Source: an uncultured Erysipelotrichaceae bacterium
GTDB lineage: Bacteria; Bacillota_I; Bacilli_A; Erysipelotrichales; Erysipelotrichaceae
Length of the DNA stretch: 20,141 nt
Direction: 5' to 3'
NCBI GenBank assembly: GCA_934675465.1
Contig: CAKUQM010000031.1
Location: forward strand, 1-20,141
Shown here: one piece after another, positions 6,664-12,913 of the stretch
How the letters are laid out: each line of letters opens with the position of its first letter
Numbering within the stretch: the first letter of the stretch is position 1
Translations under genes and position numbers: made by a program
Notes under the pieces: model-generated
Seen by the model: only the letters and a program-made list of their open reading frames with translations
What the model was told of the DNA's origin: nothing
Database searches by the model: none

Positions 6664-7365
6664 TTACAATTCAGGTCTTTCGTTAATTATTGTTTCTATT
6701 ATTTGCCCAATGTTGCTAGTAATGATACCCTTACAATTGTGAATATCCTGGTTTATCTTTTTTTCTTCAGAAATGGCGCACAAAACATCTTGGGCAAGAT
6801 TACCGATATTAGGATTCTTTTTAGAATTAATTCCAGTAATATCGTGTAACAAATTATAAGAATAACTATATTTATTCTTAATATCCTTTGTTAAGAACTC
6901 TTTCTCATTACCTCTTATATAATTCTCATAACTGTTTTTTAAATGAAGAAGCAAAAACAACTCAAAATTAGGATTAGTAACAGCAGCTATATCTGATTTC
7001 TCAATCAATTCAATCAATTTATCGTAACCTTTAACTTTTTTCTCAAAGATATCCGCATCAAACACAACAACCATCTTATCTCTATTAATATCAAATTCAT
7101 TTGTGCATATAGACTTTTGTTCAAACGCAAATTTCACTAAATTACTAGGAAAAGATATGTTCTTGTCTTCCTCTGTTTTTTCCAAAAAACAAACATCTAT
7201 AAGAGGATGTATTCCTAATTCTTTTCTTAAATCAATAAGTTTTTTAAAGTAGAAACTTTCAGTATTGGCACTTTCACAAATAAAGAAATATTTTCTAAAT
7301 GGTTCAATCTGTTCTTTCAAATCAGACTGCCTTTTGTTCCAATTTGTATATACATGAACTGGCAT
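6664..7365 (-). CDS. rloB: RloB-like protein, second component of an AbiL-type defence pair
   Basis: RloB family proteins have a TOPRIM-like fold and are found as partners of RloA/AbiLi-type ATPases in abortive-infection systems. Seen here: FFICESANTESFYF (27-40), matching the family's 'CEG-TE--YF' opening acidic motif with S in place of G; VVVFDAD (99-105), the D-x-D motif; and NPNFELFLLLH (131-141), a strong RloB signature. Length 233 aa is typical. The start overlaps the rloA stop by one base (TGATG), so the two are one operon. The likely role is the effector, probably a nuclease, released or activated by the ATPase on phage infection; this is by family analogy. Confidence 0.87.
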   Translation of the reverse strand: MPVHVYTNWNKRQSDLKEQIEPFRKYFFICESANTESFYFKKLIDLRKELGIHPLIDVCFLEKTEEDKNISFPSNLVKFAFEQKSICTNEFDINRDKMVVVFDADIFEKKVKGYDKLIELIEKSDIAAVTNPNFELFLLLHLKNSYENYIRGNEKEFLTKDIKNKYSYSYNLLHDITGINSKKNPNIGNLAQDVLCAISEEKKINQDIHNCKGIITSNIGQIIETIINERPEL

Positions 7366-8726
7366 CAGCGGTCCTCCTTGTCTAAAAAATTAAATTGTTT
7401 AAACACTGGTATAGCGCCGTACCTGCCTTCTAAATAAGCTTTACTTAATTTCTTATCATATCTTTCCTTAAATCTATCTAAAGAGTATATTTTACTAGAA
7501 TTAAAACTATCACGTTCCACAAACCAAATTTCATCTCTACGGAACAATTCTTGATCCATAATTGTGTCTTCATGAGTTGTAAAGATAAGTTGAACTCTAT
7601 CATCACTATGCACTTCCATAAATAGCTTTAAGAAATGTTGAGTTAGTTTAGGGTGAAGACTTCTTTCTAACTCATCTACCACAAAAAGCATGTCTTCATT
7701 TTTAACTAACAACATATCCACCAAATCAAACAATCTTTTTGTACCATCTGATTCTTCATCAAAACTAAAATCAAATATAGATTTACCGTGTTTTAAAACA
7801 AGTGTTGTTATTTCTATATCACCATCATTTTTAATGCGAATATTAAAGAAGCCATCCTCTATTCTCCAAGTTAACTTTAATTCAGGAAGATTAGTTGTTT
7901 GCATCTGTTTTTTAAGCGTACTAAATATTTCAGTCAAAACCTCTTTAGGAAGCATCTTACTCATCTCCTCAATACTGATTTGTTTTGTCTTAATTTCACT
8001 TACTCCAGTATCAAATGTTCTTATTAATGAATTAATATTTCCCAAAGATTCTTCACTATAATAAGCATCAGAACTTGATATACCAATATTAGGATTAATA
8101 ACAATTATATGATTAATTATCCAATCAAATGTTTCTTTAAAAAACAAAAGTTTGGAATCATCTTCATATTTTTTGCCCCTATTCATTTCTGAAAGAAATA
8201 GCATCGTATCATGACCCGCAAAATCATTAGCGTATACTAAAAATCTATTTTTCTCTGTTGCATTTAATCTTAATGTTTCGCTTAAAACAGGCGCTTTATC
8301 CTTTTCTCTGATAAACAAATTATGTGCTGAACCATCTTGCATAAGCTCATACAGCCATTCCTCAACAATTATTCTTTGACTTAGGACCACAGAAAAACCA
8401 TACGCATAAAACTTATCGCCAACAGTAAATTGAAGTTCAAATACGCTTTCTCTATTTTTATTATCTAAACTATTTCGACAAAAATCGTCGCAAGAATTAA
8501 CAGGCAATCCTTCAATTAAAACGCTTTTTATAAATGCGATTGCTTTAACAAGATTAGATTTGCCAGATGCGTTAGCACCATATACAACCGCATTCTTTAA
8601 AACATTTGTTTGTTTAAGCTTAACCCTATGATTCTTATTTGTTTGTATCTTACTAGAAGAAATCAAAGACAATTCTTCTTTTTGATCAAATGATTTATAA
8701 TTTTCTACTGACAAACGTAATAACAT
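7365..8726 (-). CDS. rloA: RloA/AbiLi-like AAA ATPase (ABC/SMC-type), sensor of the defence pair
   Basis: Starts MLLRLSVENYKSFDQKEELS, the characteristic opening of AAA_15/AAA_21 ATPases of the OLD/RecF type. The Walker A is GANASGKSN (50-58), the ABC signature-like SDGTKR is at 326-331, the Walker B is MLFVVDE (346-352) followed by a D-loop-like ERSLHP, and the switch histidine is in FTTHED (H385). Length 453 aa is full. A GGAGAT site precedes the ATG. With rloB directly downstream this matches AbiL/RloAB, and is also related to the ATPase of PARIS (AriA). These ATPases are thought to sense phage proteins and to hold the effector inactive. No restriction-modification genes are near, unlike the original RloA/B context. 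Confidence 0.88.
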   Translation of the reverse strand: MLLRLSVENYKSFDQKEELSLISSSKIQTNKNHRVKLKQTNVLKNAVVYGANASGKSNLVKAIAFIKSVLIEGLPVNSCDDFCRNSLDNKNRESVFELQFTVGDKFYAYGFSVVLSQRIIVEEWLYELMQDGSAHNLFIREKDKAPVLSETLRLNATEKNRFLVYANDFAGHDTMLFLSEMNRGKKYEDDSKLLFFKETFDWIINHIIVINPNIGISSSDAYYSEESLGNINSLIRTFDTGVSEIKTKQISIEEMSKMLPKEVLTEIFSTLKKQMQTTNLPELKLTWRIEDGFFNIRIKNDGDIEITTLVLKHGKSIFDFSFDEESDGTKRLFDLVDMLLVKNEDMLFVVDELERSLHPKLTQHFLKLFMEVHSDDRVQLIFTTHEDTIMDQELFRRDEIWFVERDSFNSSKIYSLDRFKERYDKKLSKAYLEGRYGAIPVFKQFNFLDKEDR

Positions 8727-8759
8727 ACTTATATCTCCATTTCTTCCTATTTCACTTAT

Positions 8760-8790
8760 ATTATATTCCCAAATGATTCGATGATATCAA
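8760..8790 (-). promoter_or_regulatory. Candidate promoter of rloAB
   Basis: A perfect TATAAT lies at 8760-8765 on the minus strand, 34 bases before the rloA start. A TTGATA -35 candidate lies at 8785-8790 with a long 19-bp spacer. The -10 is convincing, the -35 is not. Confidence 0.4.
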
Positions 8791-8834
8791 TTATTATCTA
8801 TATTTAACGTTTTTTTCTCTAAATAACTAGTAAT

Positions 8835-8853
8835 ATTGTTTAATTTAAACAAT
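8835..8853. repeat. 19-bp perfect palindrome upstream of rloAB
   Basis: ATTGTTTAA-t-TTAAACAAT is a perfect inverted repeat with a one-base centre. It lies about 110 bases upstream of rloA in otherwise gene-free DNA. It could be an operator, or a weak terminator on the plus strand, where a T-rich run follows, although no plus-strand gene precedes it. Confidence 0.6.
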
Positions 8854-8888
8854 CTCTCTTTTTTATGTTCTATAACAATCGATATCAA

Positions 8889-8933
8889 ATTTTCACCTCT
8901 AACTACTACAAAAATGTAGTATGGGGTGAAAAT
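8889..8933. repeat. Two-part hairpin between tRNA-Arg and rloA
   Basis: The outer arms ATTTTCACC (8889-8897) and GGTGAAAAT (8925-8933) are perfectly complementary. Inside them, TACTACA (8904-8910) pairs with TGTAGTA (8915-8921) around an AAAA loop. No T-tract follows on either strand, so it does not look like an ordinary terminator. A structured RNA or a protein-binding cruciform are possibilities. Confidence 0.6.
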
Positions 8934-8972
8934 ACAAAAAAAGATCCAACTAGTGAACCTTAATCTTATATA

Positions 8973-9047
8973 TGGCCCCCCGTGTAAGAATCGAACTTAC
9001 GACAGACCCTTAGGAGGGGCCCGTTATATCCATTTAACTAACGAGGG
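8973..9047 (-). tRNA. tRNA-Arg (anticodon CCU), CCA encoded
   Basis: On the minus strand the acceptor CCCTCGT (9041-9047) pairs with ACGGGGG (8977-8983, one G-U), followed by discriminator G and genomic CCA at 8973-8975. The D-arm has GTTA/TAAC. The anticodon stem is GGCCC/GGGTC around loop CTCCTAA, with the anticodon CCT at 9012-9014. The T-arm is GTAAG-TTCGATT-CTTAC. It decodes the rare AGG codon. tRNA-Arg genes are common integration sites and this one borders the rloAB pair, but I saw no repeated 3' end that would mark an attachment site. Confidence 0.95.
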
Positions 9048-9088
9048 ATACATCAATATATTATATATTAAAAATAATAAAAAACATT

Positions 9089-9115
9089 AAAAAACGAGCA
9101 TTACACTCGTTTTTT
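9089..9115. terminator. Bidirectional intrinsic terminator between groEL and tRNA-Arg
   Basis: AAAAAACGAG (9089-9098) and CTCGTTTTTT (9106-9115) form a 10-bp stem with a 7-base loop. Both strands carry a T-run at the 3' side of the stem. It ends the groESL transcript before the tRNA gene. Confidence 0.85.
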
Positions 9116-9213
9116 AATAAATATAGGATAAATGAAAAACTTTTAACACCATTAATATACCAATACTTTGTGTAAACTATGTGAAAGTTTTTCACGTTTT
9201 GTAATTAGTTACA

Positions 9214-10833
9214 TTAATACATTCCCATGCCACCACCAGCTGGCATAGCAGGTTCCTTTTCCTTAATAGTACCCACGGCAGCCTCAGTAGTAATTAGCAA
9301 GCCAGATACACTAGCAGCATTCAACAACGCACTTCTTGTAACCTTACATGGATCAACAATACCCTCTTCAAACATATCAACCCATTTGCCATTCTTTGCA
9401 TCAAAGCCTACATTATCATTTTCAGCTAATTGCTTCTTAACAATCTCATCACCATCATATCCAGCATTCTCAGCAATTTGATACAAAGGAGCAGTTAAAG
9501 AATCAAGAACAATATTGATACCCTTTTGAACATCAACAACATCACTTCTTAATTGTTCTCTAACTTCATTTGAAACATTCGCCAAACATGCACCACCACC
9601 AATGATAATGCCTTCTTCAATAGCAGCTCTTGTTGCGTTTAAAGCATCCTCTAATCTTAACTTCTTATCCTTCATTTCAGCTTCAGTAGTAGCACCAACC
9701 TTAATTACGGCTACACCGTTACTTAACTTAGCAATTCTTTCATGAAGCTTCTTCTTATCATAATCACTAGTAGTCTTCTCTAACATTGACTCTAATTCAC
9801 TAATTCTTTCCTTAAAGGCTTCCTTAGAACCAGCACCCTCAATCAAAGTAGTCGCATCCTTTTCGACAATAACTTTCTTACAAGTACCCAAATCATTCAT
9901 AGTCATATCCTTAAGTTGCATACCTAAGTCCTTAGAAATAACAGTAGCACCTGTTAAAGTAGCGATATCACTTAATTGATCCTTTTGATTGTCACCAAAG
10001 CCTGGAGCCTTAGTAGCCACTACATTGAAAGTGCCTCTTAACTTATTAACAATCAAAGTAGAAATAACTTCATTTTCAATATCATCAGCGATAATCAATA
10101 AAGCCTTATTTTGTTGAACAATTTGTTCAAGAATACCTAATACATCTTGAATAGTAGAAATCTTTTGATCAGTAACTAGAATTAAAGGATTATCCATTTC
10201 AATAGACATCTTTTCTCTATCACTTACCATATAAGGAGAAATATAACCCTTATCATACTTTAAACCTTCTGTTACTTCAAGTGATGTATCAAAGCCCTTA
10301 GACTCATCTACGTTGATAACACCATTCTTTCCAACCTTTTCCATCGCATCAGAAATAATTTGACCAATCTCCTTTGAACCAGATGAAATAGAGGCAACAC
10401 TCGCAATATCACTTGCTGAATTAATCTTCTTAGCCTTAGACAACAATACTTCAGCTACCTTCTTAGAAGCCATATCAATACCATCTTTTAAGAATACTGG
10501 ATTAGCTCCTCTTTCAACTTGTTCTAAGCCCTTATGAACAATTGATTGAGCCAATACAGTGGCAGTTGTTGTACCATCACCTGCAGTATCATTAGTGTTA
10601 TTAGCTACCTCATAGATTAACTTAGCGCCCATGTTCTCAAAAGTATCTTCAAGTTCAATCTCTTTTGCGATAGAAACACCATCATTAACAATAACCGGGG
10701 CACCATAACCCTTATCTAATACTACATTTCTACCTTTAGGACCTAATGTTACTTTAACCGCATTAGCTAAAGTATCAACACCTTTTAAAACGCTATCTCT
10801 AGCTTCTTTTCCATATCTAATTTCTTTTGCCAT
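9214..10833 (-). CDS. groEL: Chaperonin GroEL (60 kDa, Hsp60)
   Basis: The ATP-driven folding chamber of the cytoplasm, acting with GroES. The protein begins MAKEIRYGKEARDSVLKGVD and carries TLGPKGRNVVLDKGYGAP, the DGTTTATVLAQSIV ATP-binding segment and the equatorial GGGACLANVS region. It ends in the glycine-methionine tail GGGMGMY, shorter than the (GGM)n tail of E. coli. Length 539 aa is normal. It follows groES by 11 bases with an AGGAGG site and is co-transcribed under CIRCE/HrcA control. No irregularity is seen; this is the single obvious chaperonin in the window. Confidence 0.98.
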   Translation of the reverse strand: MAKEIRYGKEARDSVLKGVDTLANAVKVTLGPKGRNVVLDKGYGAPVIVNDGVSIAKEIELEDTFENMGAKLIYEVANNTNDTAGDGTTTATVLAQSIVHKGLEQVERGANPVFLKDGIDMASKKVAEVLLSKAKKINSASDIASVASISSGSKEIGQIISDAMEKVGKNGVINVDESKGFDTSLEVTEGLKYDKGYISPYMVSDREKMSIEMDNPLILVTDQKISTIQDVLGILEQIVQQNKALLIIADDIENEVISTLIVNKLRGTFNVVATKAPGFGDNQKDQLSDIATLTGATVISKDLGMQLKDMTMNDLGTCKKVIVEKDATTLIEGAGSKEAFKERISELESMLEKTTSDYDKKKLHERIAKLSNGVAVIKVGATTEAEMKDKKLRLEDALNATRAAIEEGIIIGGGACLANVSNEVREQLRSDVVDVQKGINIVLDSLTAPLYQIAENAGYDGDEIVKKQLAENDNVGFDAKNGKWVDMFEEGIVDPCKVTRSALLNAASVSGLLITTEAAVGTIKEKEPAMPAGGGMGMY

Positions 10834-10844
10834 AAAACAACCTC

Positions 10845-11129
10845 CTACTTAACAATAGCCAAGATATCCTCAGCCTTAATTAAGATATAATCTTCATTTC
10901 CATCCTTAACATCAGTACCAGAGTACTTCTTATACATTACCTTATCGCCGACATTCAATGGCATCTCATATACATGATCGTTGACCTTAACTTCCTTAGC
11001 GCCACTAAGAGCTACAACTTGAGCATACTCTTCACTCTCTTCCTTTTGAGAAATAATAATACCGCTTTTAGTCTCTCTAGAAGCCTCAACTTTCTTTAAT
11101 AATACGTTGTTATATAATGGTTGAATCAT
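10845..11129 (-). CDS. groES: Co-chaperonin GroES
   Basis: The heptameric lid of the GroEL chamber. It begins MIQPLYNNVLLKKVEASRET with the mobile-loop region ETKSGIIISQKEESEE, then NVGDKVMYKKYSGTDVKDG and a C-terminus LIKAEDILAIVK, all family landmarks. The 94-aa length is typical. A strong AAGGAGG site lies about eight bases before the ATG. It is the first gene of the groESL operon, directly behind the CIRCE-overlapped promoter. Confidence 0.98.
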   Translation of the reverse strand: MIQPLYNNVLLKKVEASRETKSGIIISQKEESEEYAQVVALSGAKEVKVNDHVYEMPLNVGDKVMYKKYSGTDVKDGNEDYILIKAEDILAIVK

Positions 11130-11156
11130 AAATTCTACCTCCTTTTTACATAACTT

Positions 11157-11185
11157 ATATTAAACAAAAAATAGCACTCAGTCAA
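11157..11185 (-). promoter_or_regulatory. Sigma-A promoter of groESL
   Basis: On the minus strand, TTGACT (11180-11185) and TAATAT (11157-11162) are separated by exactly 17 bp. The transcript start falls near 11150, about 20 bases upstream of the groES start codon. The spacer and -35 box overlap the CIRCE element. Confidence 0.85.
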
Positions 11186-11197
11186 TAAGACTGCTAA
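11171..11197. promoter_or_regulatory. CIRCE operator (HrcA site)
   Basis: Arms aTAGCACTC (11171-11179) and GAcTGCTAA (11189-11197) flank a 9-bp spacer. This matches the consensus TTAGCACTC-N9-GAGTGCTAA with one mismatch per arm. The spacer contains the -35 box, so HrcA binding would block RNA polymerase. Two more left-arm-like segments follow in the same direction, near 11201-11210 and 11212-11219, and look too poor to be full sites. Confidence 0.9.
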
Positions 11198-11220
11198 ATA
11201 TTTGGCACACCATTAGCACC

Positions 11221-11247
11221 ATTAAAAAAGTAGTCAAACGACTACTT
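11221..11247 (-). terminator. Intrinsic terminator of the 120-aa membrane protein gene
   Basis: On the minus strand AAGTAGTC (11240-11247), loop GTTT and GACTACTT (11228-11235) form an 8-bp stem that runs into a TTTTTT tract. The stop codon of the gene lies within the first arm. Confidence 0.85.
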
Positions 11248-11604
11248 AAACATAAAGATTGTAAGCAATACTGAAACAATAAGTAAGCTATCAGCCACAA
11301 TATTATACTTAAAGATATTTTCTATCTTATTATCGATAATAGCTTTTTTAACACTTTCCGATTTAACTAAGATATTTAAACAATTCAAGAAGATAATAAT
11401 GATAATGAACACTAATTTAGATAACATATAAGCATTGTCTAAACCATGGACATTATAAATAATAAATGATTCTACACAAGAGAAGACAAAACCTGTCATA
11501 ATCATCATGACAAATGGCAAGATGTTTGTTTTTGTCTTAGACAAAGAATATAGACCATATGCCAAGCAAATTAAAGCACTAATTGGTAATAATAGAATAA
11601 GCAT
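11242..11604 (-). CDS. 120-aa polytopic membrane protein, unknown function
   Basis: Four hydrophobic segments are visible (about 2-20, 28-50, 62-80 and 102-119), connected by short polar loops. The N-terminus MLILLLPISALICLAYGLYS enters the membrane at once. I recognise no family; it resembles many small Firmicute membrane proteins without motifs. Its ribosome binding site (AGAGG) lies in the 3' arm of a 10-bp hairpin (11611-11650), and a TATAAT (11630-11635) lies in the loop. It may therefore be controlled at the RNA level, or be expressed from a promoter inside the terminator of the upstream dehydrogenase gene. It has its own terminator. Confidence 0.72.
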   Translation of the reverse strand: MLILLLPISALICLAYGLYSLSKTKTNILPFVMMIMTGFVFSCVESFIIYNVHGLDNAYMLSKLVFIIIIIFLNCLNILVKSESVKKAIIDNKIENIFKYNIVADSLLIVSVLLTIFMFK

Positions 11605-11650
11605 TTAAAAAACCTCTTTTCGTATTTTGATTATATACACAAAAGAGGTT
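11605..11650 (-). terminator. Hairpin ending the dehydrogenase gene and covering the next gene's RBS
   Basis: AACCTCTTTT and AAAAGAGGTT (11611-11620 and 11641-11650) are perfectly complementary over 10 bp with a 20-base loop. On the minus strand the 3' arm runs into TTTTTT, as in a terminator. The same arm includes AGAGG, the only ribosome binding site for the 120-aa gene that begins a few bases later. Confidence 0.7.
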
Positions 11651-11661
11651 GATTTTATAAA

Positions 11662-12627
11662 TTATTTATATTTATAGAAACCTTCGCCTGAGCTCATACC
11701 AAGTTTGCCCTCAGCAATATACTTCTCTAAGATAGCCTTCATACCCTTAAAGTTATAAGGCATCATCATCTTAGACAACATAGGCTTAAATAAACCAGGA
11801 ACCTTTTGGTATTGATTTACAATATTTAGCGCAGTAGTTAAACCAACTGTATCAAATATCTTAAATGGACCTTTTGGAGCACCAGTACCCTTAGTCCAAG
11901 CTAAATCAATACTTTCGGGATCAGAAATACCATTGGCATATAAATCTAGTCCTGACAATAAGAATGGAACTAACATACTATTTAATAAATAACCACTCTT
12001 TTCTTTTAATACAGGAAGAGCCAACATTCTAATTTCATTTGCGAACTCACAAATCATATCAAAATACTTCTTATCAGTCTTATCTTGAACCATGATTTCA
12101 GCAACATTATTCTTCCAAATAGAATTCGCAAAGTGCATAGATAAGTACTTATCAGGTCTACCTGTATACTTGGCAAAAGCACTTGGAAGTAAAGTAGAAG
12201 AGTTAGTAACCACTACTGTCTTCTCATCAAGTAAAGGTGCTAATGTAGTGTAGAACTTAATCTTATCATCAGCATTCTCAGCCATTGATTCAATAACTAA
12301 ATCAGCATCCTTAACAGCCTTAGCCATATCTAATTCTAACTTAACATCGATATTCTCAACCTTCTTTAAACATTCATCTAAGTCAAACTTACCTACTTCA
12401 GCTAAACCTAGACACCAATTAGCCTCACCTTTGACAGGATCAGCCATTAAATTTAGAGCATCAATATAAGTCTTCTTTAAATTATCAAGCTTGGGTTGAC
12501 ATCTACCAATACTACCCTCACTTCTTAACCAGATTGTTACATCAAAACCACAATATGCTGCTTGATAAGCAATCTGGCTTCCAAGTACACCACCACCTGC
12601 AACAACAATCTTCTTAAAATTAGTCAT
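11662..12627 (-). CDS. 3-hydroxyacyl-CoA dehydrogenase family protein
   Basis: An NAD(P)-dependent oxidoreductase of the 3-hydroxyacyl/3-hydroxybutyryl-CoA type. The dinucleotide-binding site is KIVVAGGGVLGSQIAY (6-21), with GGGVLG in place of the usual GAGTMG. Next come DLVIESMAENADDKIKFY, VVTNSSTLLPS, the catalytic-region SMHFANSIWKNNVAEIM (normally HFFNP followed by E) and a C-terminal all-helical domain with TGAPKGPFKIFDTVGL. It ends MSSGEGFYKYK, the usual family end. Length 321 aa. It stands alone without thiolase or crotonase genes, so the in vivo substrate is uncertain; related enzymes act on other short hydroxy acids. A GGAGG site precedes the ATG. Confidence 0.88.
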   Translation of the reverse strand: MTNFKKIVVAGGGVLGSQIAYQAAYCGFDVTIWLRSEGSIGRCQPKLDNLKKTYIDALNLMADPVKGEANWCLGLAEVGKFDLDECLKKVENIDVKLELDMAKAVKDADLVIESMAENADDKIKFYTTLAPLLDEKTVVVTNSSTLLPSAFAKYTGRPDKYLSMHFANSIWKNNVAEIMVQDKTDKKYFDMICEFANEIRMLALPVLKEKSGYLLNSMLVPFLLSGLDLYANGISDPESIDLAWTKGTGAPKGPFKIFDTVGLTTALNIVNQYQKVPGLFKPMLSKMMMPYNFKGMKAILEKYIAEGKLGMSSGEGFYKYK

Positions 12628-12727
12628 TATAAACCTCCAAATTATTCTATTATGGAAATTCTAACATAATTTAAACACTTTATATATGGTTACTTTTATC
12701 TATTTGTCCTAAAATTAACAAAGTTTA

Positions 12728-12865
12728 TTATAAGTCTTCCCTTTTCTCTTGTTCAGCTTGTTCTCTTTCTTTATCCATAAAGTCATCAGTAAACATATCT
12801 AAGCTTTTAATTAGATTATCCCAATCTTTAGATACTGGTTCATTATTATCATTTATTGTTTTCAT
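12728..12865 (-). CDS. 45-aa protein resembling a VapB antitoxin tail only
   Basis: The product opens MKTINDNNEPVSKDWDNLIK, then continues SLDMFTDDFMDKEREQAEQE and ends KREDL. The W-D-x-L-I-x-S-L-D-x-F-x-D-D-F-M-x-x-R pattern with a Q-x-R-E end is what I know as the toxin-binding C-terminus of VapB/AbrB-type antitoxins. The N-terminal DNA-binding domain is missing: the start codon lies 31 bases after the antiporter stop. No PIN-domain toxin is adjacent. A TATAAT lies six bases before the ATG, so it might be made from a leaderless transcript; the alternative ribosome binding site AGAGG is too close to the ATG. It could be a remnant or a stand-alone toxin-neutralising peptide. Confidence 0.62.
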   Translation of the reverse strand: MKTINDNNEPVSKDWDNLIKSLDMFTDDFMDKEREQAEQEKREDL

Positions 12866-12875
12866 GCCTCTATTA

Positions 12876-12913
12876 TAAAAAAATGAGTACCAAGCTTAAT
12901 GCTTAGTACTCAT
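12876..12913 (-). terminator. Intrinsic terminator of the antiporter gene
   Basis: On the minus strand ATGAGTAC and GTACTCAT (12906-12913 and 12883-12890) plus an inner AAGC/GCTT make a long stem with one mismatch, followed by TTTTTTT (12876-12882). The antiporter stop codon lies in the loop. Confidence 0.88.

Noticed and set aside
7690..8061. Plus-strand open frame opposite rloA
   Set aside because: Lies wholly within the ATPase gene, with no ribosome binding site and a low-complexity product.
8889..8933. Rho-independent terminator for a plus-strand gene
   Set aside because: No T-tract follows the hairpin on the plus strand (the run there is A-rich) and no plus-strand gene precedes it.
8973..9047. 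tRNA-Arg as attachment site of an integrated island
   Set aside because: I looked for a copy of the tRNA 3' end around the rloAB pair and downstream and saw none, and there is no integrase gene in the window.
12728..12865. A complete VapBC toxin-antitoxin pair
   Set aside because: Neither a DNA-binding N-terminus for the antitoxin nor a PIN-domain toxin is present on either strand nearby.
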